From Alphaproteobacteria bacterium (lineage in GTDB: Bacteria; Pseudomonadota; Alphaproteobacteria; Micropepsales; Micropepsaceae), in NCBI GenBank assembly GCA_003158585.1, contig PMKE01000030.1, forward strand, positions 5,949-38,862: a stretch of 32,914 nucleotides of DNA. Direction: 5' to 3'. Each line of letters starts with the position of its first letter. Position 1 is the stretch's first letter. A program made the translations under genes and the position numbers. The notes beneath the pieces are model-generated. The model saw nothing but the letters and a program-made list of their open reading frames with translations, did no database searches and was not told where the DNA came from. Positions 22,288-28,283 of this stretch are shown one piece after another.

Positions 22288-22598
22288 ACGTCACGCGAAA
22301 CATGGCGCTCCTTGTTCTCGCCGTCGCGGGCGCGGGCCTTTGGCTTTGGCTGCGCCACTCCGCGACGCTCGAAAGCGTCTCGACGGGCAAGGCCGTGTCG
22401 TCGGCTGACGTGCTCAAAGGGGTACTGACGACGACGGCGGCGGCTGAGACGGCAGCGACGACGCAACAGGCGGCGACGACACAGACGCCAGCGGCGGCAG
22501 CGGCGGCGCAAGAAGAGGGCGTCGGCAATGAACCGTTTACCGGGCAACCGCTCCATGACGGGGTGTTGTTAGCTCTACAAAAGGCGTTCAACCTATGA
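22284..22598 (+). CDS. N-terminally anchored membrane protein with Ala/Thr-rich stalk, 104 residues
   Basis: An N-terminal helix (MALLVLAVAGAGLWLWL) is followed by a long low-complexity region of Ala, Thr and Gln (residues about 50-75), then a short C-terminal domain ending HDGVLLALQKAFNL. The low-complexity stretch may be a flexible stalk. ATGA overlaps on both sides. Candidate virion membrane or vertex-associated protein. Confidence 0.5.
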   Translation: MNVTRNMALLVLAVAGAGLWLWLRHSATLESVSTGKAVSSADVLKGVLTTTAAAETAATTQQAATTQTPAAAAAAQEEGVGNEPFTGQPLHDGVLLALQKAFNL

Positions 22599-22732
22599 GC
22601 GATTGGCTGACGTTCGACACTAAGACGACGCTAGGCAATATCGAAATCGGCGTGGCGCAGGGCCTCGGCTTTGCGATCATGTACGTCCTGATCGTTCATG
22701 TTCTTTGGGAACGGGGGCTGGCGAAACGATGA
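22595..22732 (+). CDS. Tiny membrane protein, 45 residues
   Basis: A polar start (MSDWLTFDTKTTLGNIEIG) leads into one hydrophobic helix (LGFAIMYVLIVHVLW) and a basic tail RGLAKR. It is in a 4-bp overlap chain with both neighbours, which is the main argument that it is translated. No family recognised. Confidence 0.5.
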   Translation: MSDWLTFDTKTTLGNIEIGVAQGLGFAIMYVLIVHVLWERGLAKR

Positions 22733-22902
22733 TTGATTTTCTCGCCATTGCCGCCGTGCTCGGGGTTCCGGCTAACGCTGCCATTGTCATCGTTGCGTTC
22801 TGGATGATTGACCGGCGGCTCATTCGTATAGAGACGGCCTGCCAGCTCCGCTGCCAGATCGCGGGCGTCTCGTATTCAGTTCTGGCGGCAAAAAAAGAGT
22901 GA
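22729..22902 (+). CDS. Small membrane protein, 57 residues
   Basis: Starts at the ATG at 22729 overlapping the previous stop. The first 25 residues form a hydrophobic helix (FLAIAAVLGVPANAAIVIVAFWMI), followed by a basic and cysteine-containing stretch (RRLIRIETACQLRCQI) and a charged end. The layout resembles small accessory holin or virion membrane proteins. No family assigned. Confidence 0.5.
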   Translation: MIDFLAIAAVLGVPANAAIVIVAFWMIDRRLIRIETACQLRCQIAGVSYSVLAAKKE

Positions 22903-22910
22903 GGCTCACA

Positions 22911-23228
22911 ATGGAAATGAAGAAAGCAACTACCGGCACCAGTCCCGACGCGCTGCTGTCGCGCATCGCCGCATTGGAAGCTATCGCGCTTCCGATGCTG
23001 TCGATCATCTTCCCTTCGTTCGCTCGCTACGTTCCGGCCGCGACCGCTTTGACCGGCGCCGCGCATGAGGTGGTAAAGGCGTTCGAGGTGGACGGCTTGT
23101 CCCACGCGGACGCGGTGGCGAGCTTTGCCGCTGTCGCCGCTCCGCCGCTTCCGGCTCCGCCTGCGCCGTCTGCCGACGAAATCGCGGCGGCGCGTGCGAT
23201 CCTGTCCCGCGTCCCTGTGGAGGCGTAG
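22911..23228 (+). CDS. Phage protein of unknown function, 105 residues
   Basis: Mostly helical, with a moderately hydrophobic centre (ALPMLSIIFPSFARYVPAATALTG) and a proline-rich linker (APPLPAPPAPSADE) before a final helix (IAAARAILSRVPVEA). GAGG is upstream of the ATG at 22911. Neither a clear membrane span nor catalytic motif is present. It lies between the membrane-protein chain and the basic peptide; a virion or assembly role is inferred from position only. Confidence 0.5.
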   Translation: MEMKKATTGTSPDALLSRIAALEAIALPMLSIIFPSFARYVPAATALTGAAHEVVKAFEVDGLSHADAVASFAAVAAPPLPAPPAPSADEIAAARAILSRVPVEA

Positions 23229-23232
23229 GCCG

Positions 23233-23325
23233 ATGGTGAAGCGTATCCGCCGCCGTCGCGCGGCCAAGCCGAAACGCCGGGTGCGTAGGAAGCGCAAGAC
23301 GCTGTTCCAGAAGCTCCTGGGTTAG
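23233..23325 (+). CDS. Arg/Lys-rich 30-residue peptide, possible DNA-condensing protein
   Basis: Sixteen of 30 residues are Arg or Lys (start MVKRIRRRRAAKPKRR), with a short hydrophobic end LFQKLLG. It starts 4 bp after the previous stop and the next gene begins 2 bp after its own stop, so it sits cleanly in the operon. The composition is that of protamine-like or virion core peptides which neutralise packaged DNA, with the C-terminal segment possibly touching the membrane. Function is inferred from composition. Confidence 0.5.
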   Translation: MVKRIRRRRAAKPKRRVRRKRKTLFQKLLG

Positions 23326-23327
23326 CG

Positions 23328-23840
23328 GTGAGCGTCCGCCCGGCAGTCCCGGCCGACGTGTCGGCCCTTTGCACGATGGGCGTGGCGATGGCTCTTGAGG
23401 GGAGCTATCGCCACTTGCCCGTCAATGTCGAAAAGTCGGCCGCGAAGTTCCGGGCGTGGATTGCCGATCCTGATTATTGCGTCCTGGTCGCCATGCATGA
23501 CGGCAAGGTGATCGGCTTCGTGATCGGCTTCGTGGCCTCGCACGACTTCCACGACGGGCTAGGGGCCTGGGATAAGCTGTTCTATCTCCGACCGGAGGCG
23601 CGCGGTTCGGGGTATGCCTACAGGCTCTATAGAGCGTTTCGGCAATGGGCGGCGGCCAAGGGTGCGCTCGACGTGTGGCCGGGCGTTTCGACGGCAGACG
23701 GCAAGGCGGTGCAATTCTATCAGCGCATGGGCCTGGAGGCCGTGGGGGTGCTGTTCAGGGATCCTCTCAGCGATAATGCTGAAGTAGCAACATCGCAATT
23801 AGCATCCCAAGGACAACAGCCAGAAGCACCCTGCGGTTAG
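23328..23840 (+). CDS. GNAT family N-acetyltransferase
   Basis: 170 residues, GTG start. Typical GNAT layout: an N-terminal VRPAVPADV strand-helix, VLVAMHDGKVIGFVIGF (motif D/A strand), RPEARGSGYAYRLYRAF (acetyl-CoA pyrophosphate loop, R-G-S-G-Y-A) and KAVQFYQRMGLEAVGVLF (motif B). It would transfer acetyl from acetyl-CoA to an amine of an unknown target, for example a virion or host protein. GNAT genes of this kind occur as late accessory genes in alphaproteobacterial phages. Its last 74 bp overlap the converging small membrane gene on the other strand. Confidence 0.8.
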   Translation: MSVRPAVPADVSALCTMGVAMALEGSYRHLPVNVEKSAAKFRAWIADPDYCVLVAMHDGKVIGFVIGFVASHDFHDGLGAWDKLFYLRPEARGSGYAYRLYRAFRQWAAAKGALDVWPGVSTADGKAVQFYQRMGLEAVGVLFRDPLSDNAEVATSQLASQGQQPEAPCG

Positions 23841-23916
23841 CTTTCTGTTCCCGAATACGCTTCCAGCGGGCCTTCATGACTTTGGAGCGATTGGACACCT
23901 TCGGCGGTGTGCTCAT
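23767..23916 (-). CDS. Small basic membrane protein, 49 residues
   Basis: A very basic N-terminal half (SNRSKVMKARWKRIREQKANRR) is followed by a membrane helix (VLLAVVLGMLIAMLLL). GGAGGAA lies upstream of the ATG at 23916, which overlaps the stop of the preceding gene (ATGA). The end overlaps the convergent GNAT gene by 74 bp. By its accessory position it could be an immunity or exclusion factor expressed in the lysogen; there is no direct evidence. Confidence 0.5.
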   Translation of the reverse strand: MSTPPKVSNRSKVMKARWKRIREQKANRRVLLAVVLGMLIAMLLLQHYR

Positions 23917-24317
23917 GGCTTCCTCCGGCAGGGGTATTCCTCTGCGAGCGCGCGACCGATGAAATCCTGAATATCGTAGGTGCGTGCCTTGTCCGGGTGT
24001 CGTTCGGCATAGGATTTTAGGACTGCGGTAATGTTGCCGGGCTGCGCGGCCTTGGGGATGCAGAATCGTATGTGTTGTTCGGCGAGACGCTGTCCTATGT
24101 CCATCGCCTTTGCGCCTTCGCCAAAGCGTGTGCAATTTGGTTCGCAGTAGGTGAGCACTTCACCGGCGTTCATCGGCCCTCCGGTCTGTCCGGGCCTGGC
24201 CGGTTCAAAGGCCAGGCCGGCCGAAGTAGTCATTACAATCGACAGTGCGCAGGCGGCGAGCAACGAGGCGCGAGACGTGATTTTCCGATAGCCCGTGGTG
24301 TGCTGCAATCTTGGCAT
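23913..24317 (-). CDS. Secreted Rap1a/Tai-like protein
   Basis: 134 residues with a signal peptide (hydrophobic core SLLAACALSIVM, cleavage near residue 36, AGLA). The mature part follows the Rap1a/Tai family layout: MNAGEVLTYC, then RFCIP, then a helix NITAVLKSYAERHPD and ALAEEYPC with paired cysteines. Rap1a proteins are periplasmic immunity proteins against secreted toxins, so a protective or exclusion role for the lysogen is conceivable. The start at 24317 overlaps the upstream regulator gene by 113 bp; a shorter start inside the signal sequence cannot be excluded. No T6SS effector gene is nearby. Confidence 0.6.
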   Translation of the reverse strand: MPRLQHTTGYRKITSRASLLAACALSIVMTTSAGLAFEPARPGQTGGPMNAGEVLTYCEPNCTRFGEGAKAMDIGQRLAEQHIRFCIPKAAQPGNITAVLKSYAERHPDKARTYDIQDFIGRALAEEYPCRRKP

Positions 24318-24753
24318 TGGTCCATCCCTTCCATGCTTGAATGAGTATCAGGCGGTTGCGTTGAGCCTTGAGGGCGGCGCGGGAGTGCGTGCGCTCATCG
24401 GCCAGGACGGCCTTGGCGTCGCTCGGGGTGAGGTTGAGGGTCCGGCATAGCCCGTCGATGATGGCCGGGTCCGACGCGCCGTGAAGTGAGCGCATCGCGG
24501 CGGCGTGAATGACGCGGGCGCGGCGCTCGGACTCGCGCTTGACCGTCGCGCTGCGCTCGACCGTCTCAGCGTGGCGGCGTAATTCGTCTGCTTCGCGGTC
24601 CAGGCGGGCCGCGATCTCACGCATTTCTTGTGGTGACACAGCCCCCCGGTGCGCTCCGTTCCCGTCGCGTTCCCCCGCAAATATATTTCGCTCGCGAAGG
24701 GAAAGTAATCGGGGGTTGTGGTGACTGTCCATACTCTTACTGCCGCGCATCAT
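24205..24753 (-). CDS. HTH-containing putative transcription regulator at the right phage end
   Basis: 182 residues. The N-terminal two thirds are highly charged and helical (PQEMREIAARLDREADELRRHAETVERS, coiled-coil-like). The C-terminal part ILIQAWKGWTNAKIAAHHGLSENHVSRLV is a clear helix-turn-helix of the sigma-region-4/recombinase type. It is the first gene of the leftward module and its ATG overlaps the attR repeat by 2 bp, so its promoter must lie in the dif site and host flank. A lysogeny or accessory-module regulator is likely. Start could also be the ATG at 24732. Confidence 0.6.
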   Translation of the reverse strand: MMRGSKSMDSHHNPRLLSLRERNIFAGERDGNGAHRGAVSPQEMREIAARLDREADELRRHAETVERSATVKRESERRARVIHAAAMRSLHGASDPAIIDGLCRTLNLTPSDAKAVLADERTHSRAALKAQRNRLILIQAWKGWTNAKIAAHHGLSENHVSRLVARRLRTVDCNDYFGRPGL

Positions 24754-24779
24754 TTCCCATAATATATCTTATACGAATT
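24752..24779 (+). other. attR: complete dif-like site (XerC arm, 6-bp core, XerD arm)
   Basis: XerC arm ATTTCCCATAA, central TATATC, XerD arm TTATACGAATT. The two arms are inverted partners: the reverse complement of the left, TTATGGGAAAT, agrees with the right in 8 of 11 positions, as expected for dif. The XerC arm is phage-derived and the XerD arm host-derived, so a working dif would be retained after integration. It separates the last phage gene from mazG; the rest of the gap to 24861 holds nothing obvious. Confidence 0.7.
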
Positions 24780-24861
24780 TGATTGATGCGATTGGTGTTG
24801 GCTTTGCACTAAAAACAAAGCGCTATTCCCTATCCGCCCCCCGCCATGTTGAATCCGGGAA

Positions 24862-25662
24862 ATGGAAAAAACGAATCACTCCAAAGGTATCGAGTCGCTT
24901 CTTGAGATCATGCGGCGGCTACGCGACCCGGCCTCCGGATGTCCGTGGGACCGCGAGCAGGACTTCTCGACCATCGCGCCCTACACCATCGAGGAAGCCT
25001 ACGAAGTGGCCGGCGCCATCGAGGACGCGGACTGGGCGCACCTCAAGGACGAGCTGGGCGACCTGCTGTTCCAAGTCGTATTCCACGCCCGCATGGCCGA
25101 GGAACGCGGGCTGTTCGATTTCTCCGGTGTCGTGGACGCCATTGTTTCCAAGATGATCGCCCGTCATCCTCATGTGTTCGGGGGAAAGGAACGGCCAGAG
25201 GATGCTGCGGCCCAGACCGTGGCCTGGGAGGAGCAGAAGCGCGCCGAGCGCGCGGGCAAGCACGCCAGCCTGCTGGATGACGTGCCGCACGCCCTGCCCG
25301 CCCTCACCCGCGCCAAGAAGCTTCAACAGCGCGCCGGAACCGTCGGATTCGATTGGGAAAGCGCTCCGAAGGTGGTGGAGAAAATCGCAGAGGAAGCCGG
25401 CGAGATCGTCGAGGCGCAGGCGGCAGGCGCCGGGGCCGACAAGCTGGAAGAGGAAGTTGGCGACCTGTTGTTCGCCGTCGCCAATTTGTCGCGACACTTG
25501 AAGGTGGACCCGGAAAAGGCCCTGCGCAGCGCCAATGCCAAATTCGTCCGCCGCTTCCGAGCCATCGAGGCCGGACTTGCGGCGCGTGGACGGACTACTG
25601 CCGAGGCCACCCTCGACGAGATGGAAGTGCTTTGGCAGGAAGCGAAGAAAGACGAGAAATGA
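24862..25662 (+). CDS. mazG: Nucleoside triphosphate pyrophosphohydrolase
   Basis: Hydrolyses (d)NTPs to monophosphates and pyrophosphate, cleaning aberrant nucleotides and affecting ppGpp metabolism. Two MazG repeats are visible: PASGCPWDREQDF...IEEAYEV...LKDELGDLLFQVVFHARM in the N-terminal half, and KVVEKIAEEAGEIVEA...LEEEVGDLLFAVANL in the C-terminal half, with the ExxE and ExxD magnesium residues in both. At 266 residues it is full length compared with E. coli MazG (263). GGGAA precedes the ATG. First host gene to the right of dif, and the only + strand gene of that flank. Confidence 0.93.
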   Translation: MEKTNHSKGIESLLEIMRRLRDPASGCPWDREQDFSTIAPYTIEEAYEVAGAIEDADWAHLKDELGDLLFQVVFHARMAEERGLFDFSGVVDAIVSKMIARHPHVFGGKERPEDAAAQTVAWEEQKRAERAGKHASLLDDVPHALPALTRAKKLQQRAGTVGFDWESAPKVVEKIAEEAGEIVEAQAAGAGADKLEEEVGDLLFAVANLSRHLKVDPEKALRSANAKFVRRFRAIEAGLAARGRTTAEATLDEMEVLWQEAKKDEK

Positions 25663-25681
25663 CCTCCCCCTTGCGGGGAGG

Positions 25682-27028
25682 TTAAGAGGGGCTGCCAACA
25701 CCCTGCTCTATTGTGATTTTCTTGCCGAAGCGGTGCTCGAATTTCTCGAGTTCTGCCGCGGTGGCGCTGAGGGTCAAGAGGAGCTTGGTGCCGCCGCTGG
25801 TGCGGCGCTTCAGAACGCGGCCGTGGCGGTAGACCCAGGCCAGACCCTCGCCGTCGGAGGTGTCGAGCGTCAGGCGGAACACGATGTTGGCACCTGTCAC
25901 AGAGGTTTCGAAACGGCTCAAAAGCTCAGATAGTCCTTCGCCGGTCAGCGCCGACACCGCGGCGGGCGCATCGGGCCTAACGCCCCTCGCCAGCATCCCG
26001 TCGCGTACCCCTTCGTCCAGCAAGTCGATCTTGTTCAGGATTTCGATGAATGGCCGCTCCCTGCCCGGTTCCACGCCCAGTTCAGACAGCACTTCAAGAA
26101 CGTCCACCTTTTGTGCCTCGCTCTCCAGATGGGCCGCGTCGCGGACATGGGCGATGAGGTCGGCCTCCAGCACCTCCTCCAGGGTGGCGCGGAAGGCAGC
26201 GACCAGCTCGTGCGGCAGGTCGGCAATGAAGCCGACGGTGTCGGAGAGGATCGCCTTCGTCCCGCCCGGCAGGCGGATGCCGCGCATGGTGGGGTCGAGG
26301 GTGGCGAACAGCACGTCCTTGGCGAAGACGCCCGCCGCCGTCAGCTTGTTGAACAGGGTCGATTTGCCCGCGTTGGTGTAGCCGACCAGCGCGATCACCG
26401 GGAACGGCACGCGCTTGCGCGCCTTGCGCTGGAGGCCGCGGGTGCGCTTCACGCCCTCCAGCTCGCGGCGGATCTTGGCGAGGCGCTCGCCGATCAGCCG
26501 CCGGTCGGTCTCGATCTGGGTTTCGCCCGGCCCGCCCAGGAAGCCGAAGCCGCCGCGCTGGCGCTCCAGATGGGTCCACGTCCGCACCAGACGGCTGCGC
26601 TGATAGGTCAAATGGGCAAACTCGACCTGGAGGCGGCCTTCGCGGGTGCGCGCCCGCTCGCCGAAAATCTCGAGGATCAGCGCGGTGCGGTCCAGCACCT
26701 TCGACTTCCAGTCCCGTTCGAGGTTGCGCTGCTGCACCGGCGAAAGCTGTGCGTTGACGACAACGACCTCGGGCTCCAGCCCGCGCGTCTCCGCTGCAAT
26801 CTCCTCGACCTTGCCGCTGCCGATCAGCGTCGCGGGGGTCGCGCGCCCCAAGGGTACGATGTGCTCGCCGATCACGACGAGGCCGATGGCCTTCGTCAGG
26901 CCCACCGCTTCGGCCAGGCGTGCCTTGGCATCGCGATCCAAAGTCTCGCTGCTGCGCGACTTGGGCTCGACGTGAACGACAATCGCCGTGCGCGGGCGCG
27001 CGGCGGACGCATGTCCGGTTGCGGTCAA
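25682..27028 (-). CDS. hflX: GTPase HflX
   Basis: Ribosome-associated GTPase that splits stalled ribosomes. The N-terminal HflX domain includes GSGKVEEIA and VVVNAQLSPVQQRNLE, then a coiled region with QRGGFGFLGGPGETQIETDRR, and the G domain with G1 GYTNAGKS (216-223), G3 DTVGFI and G4 NKIDLL. 448 residues. It lies 2 bp downstream of hfq, the usual hfq-hflX pairing. The ATG at 27028 has no strong Shine-Dalgarno of its own, consistent with coupled translation from hfq. Confidence 0.95.
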   Translation of the reverse strand: MTATGHASAARPRTAIVVHVEPKSRSSETLDRDAKARLAEAVGLTKAIGLVVIGEHIVPLGRATPATLIGSGKVEEIAAETRGLEPEVVVVNAQLSPVQQRNLERDWKSKVLDRTALILEIFGERARTREGRLQVEFAHLTYQRSRLVRTWTHLERQRGGFGFLGGPGETQIETDRRLIGERLAKIRRELEGVKRTRGLQRKARKRVPFPVIALVGYTNAGKSTLFNKLTAAGVFAKDVLFATLDPTMRGIRLPGGTKAILSDTVGFIADLPHELVAAFRATLEEVLEADLIAHVRDAAHLESEAQKVDVLEVLSELGVEPGRERPFIEILNKIDLLDEGVRDGMLARGVRPDAPAAVSALTGEGLSELLSRFETSVTGANIVFRLTLDTSDGEGLAWVYRHGRVLKRRTSGGTKLLLTLSATAAELEKFEHRFGKKITIEQGVGSPS

Positions 27029-27030
27029 GG

Positions 27031-27279
27031 CTAGGCGGTCTCGACGGCGACTTCCTGCTCCTGGAGCTGTATCGGCCCCATCGGCATGACGGTCGAAATC
27101 GCGTGCTTGTAGACAAGCTGGGCTTGTCCGTCGCGGCGCAGAAGCACGCAGAAATTGTCGAACCAGGTGATGTTTCCCTGAAGCTTCACCCCGTTCACGA
27201 GAAAGATCGTGACCGAGGATTTGCTTTTCCGGACTGCATTCAAAAACGTATCCTGCAGGTTTTGTTGTTTTTCGCTCAT
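27031..27279 (-). CDS. hfq: RNA chaperone Hfq
   Basis: 82-residue Sm-like protein that binds small RNAs and mRNAs as a hexamer. Sm1 motif region [30 protein letters not shown] includes the conserved QDxFLN and VNGVKLQG; Sm2 is YKHAIST with the RNA-contacting YKHA. The conserved [13 protein letters not shown] links them. GGGTAG lies upstream of the ATG. The short C-terminal tail is typical of Alphaproteobacteria. About 125 bp of non-coding sequence separates it from the aminotransferase gene and probably contains its promoter. Confidence 0.97.
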   Translation of the reverse strand: MSEKQQNLQDTFLNAVRKSKSSVTIFLVNGVKLQGNITWFDNFCVLLRRDGQAQLVYKHAISTVMPMGPIQLQEQEVAVETA

Positions 27280-27405
27280 TTTTCTACCCGTCTGCTTATT
27301 GGCCCCGCGTCCCCCGCGAAGCGTGCCGGTGCAGCATAAGGCCTAAGCTCGCCCGGGTGAAACCCCCGGGGAGGCACCGTCTGCGAATTGACATGAGTAT
27401 GGTTC

Positions 27406-28278
27406 TTACAAGTGACCGCCGTAGAGTTCCGCGATGCGGCGCGTCAGGGGGCCCGGCTTGCCGTCGCCGATGGGGCGCCCGTCTATGGCCACGATGGGGA
27501 TGGCTGCCGCGGAGGCCGCGGTCAGAAAGGCCTCGCGCGCTCCCGCTGCCTCTTCGGGCGTGAAGCGGCGCTCCACGACGGGAACCTGCGCCTCGGCGGC
27601 AAGCTCCAGCAACACGCGGCGCGTGACGCCCGGAAGGATGGCGTTGGACAGATCGCGCGTCACCAGCCGGCCTTCGGCATCGACGATCCAGGCCGTGGTG
27701 GAGGCACCCTCCGTCACGAAACCTTCGGAATCGAGCAGCCAGACCTCGAAGGCCCCTGCCCGGCGCGCCTTCGTCTTGGCCATCAGGTTCGCCAGGAGCT
27801 GCGTGGATTTGATGTCGCAGCGGGCCCAGCGCTCGTCCGGCGCGGTGATGACCGAGATGCCTTCGACGCGGCGGCGCGCGATCGCGGCGGTGTCGAGCGG
27901 ATGCACGGTGACGATCAGCGTCGGCTTGGGTTGATGCTTGGGGATCGGATGATCGCGGCGGACGGCACCGCGAGTCACCTGGAGATAGAGAAGCCCGTCG
28001 CGCACGCCGTTACGCCGCACAGTCTCGTGCAGGACCAGCTTGAGCGCGCCGCGGCCCATCGGCATCGCCATCTCGATTTCGCGGAGGGAACGCTCCAGCC
28101 GGTCGAGGTGTTCTTCCAGGTCGCGCAGACGGCCGGTTTCGATGCGCAAGGCTTCATAGACGGCGTCGCCGAGCTGAAGCCCGCGGTCCTCGATATGCAC
28201 GCCCGCCTCGCCGTGGCGCAGATAGCGGCCGTCGACATAGGCGATGCGTCCGGGTGGTTTGCGGGATGGCCAGGGCAT
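27406..28278 (-). CDS. D-amino-acid aminotransferase, class IV PLP enzyme
   Basis: Transfers amino groups between D-alanine and 2-oxo acids (D-glutamate formation for peptidoglycan). The PLP lysine is Lys157 in CDIKSTQLLANLMAK; the downstream EVWLLDSEGFVTEGAS gives the PLP-binding Glu, and the N-terminal YVDGRYL...HIEDRGLQLGDAVYEALR is the family start. The ATG at 28278 gives 290 residues, the normal length; longer in-frame sequence would run into ntrX. In Alphaproteobacteria this gene often sits between ntrX and hfq. A branched-chain aminotransferase-like activity is the alternative, but the RCDIKS motif favours D-alanine transaminase (dat). Confidence 0.88.
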   Translation of the reverse strand: MPWPSRKPPGRIAYVDGRYLRHGEAGVHIEDRGLQLGDAVYEALRIETGRLRDLEEHLDRLERSLREIEMAMPMGRGALKLVLHETVRRNGVRDGLLYLQVTRGAVRRDHPIPKHQPKPTLIVTVHPLDTAAIARRRVEGISVITAPDERWARCDIKSTQLLANLMAKTKARRAGAFEVWLLDSEGFVTEGASTTAWIVDAEGRLVTRDLSNAILPGVTRRVLLELAAEAQVPVVERRFTPEEAAGAREAFLTAASAAAIPIVAIDGRPIGDGKPGPLTRRIAELYGGHL

Positions 28279-28283
28279 GCTCG

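Larger units (their letters stand above)
13948..24762 (+). mobile_element. PM2-like (corticovirus-type) tailless prophage integrated at dif
   Basis: The 10,815-bp unit between the two 13-bp repeats holds about 28 tightly packed genes whose base and codon use is visibly less GC-biased than the flanks. Hallmarks are a P2-like double-jelly-roll major capsid protein, an FtsK/HerA-type packaging ATPase of only 213 residues two genes upstream of it, a Rep_trans-type initiator, a wall hydrolase and a series of tiny single-span membrane proteins suited to an internal membrane. No terminase, portal, tail or integrase gene is present. The size and set fit PM2-type phages (PM2 is about 10 kb). Both ends are dif-like, so integration is inferred to use host XerC/XerD. 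All hallmark frames are intact, so the prophage may be functional. Confidence 0.85.

Noticed and set aside
13948-24762. Search for an integrase, terminase, portal or tail gene inside the element
   Set aside because: None found: no R-H-R-Y tyrosine recombinase pattern, no serine recombinase, no large terminase. The HTH of the right-end regulator resembles recombinase HTHs but the protein has no catalytic domain.
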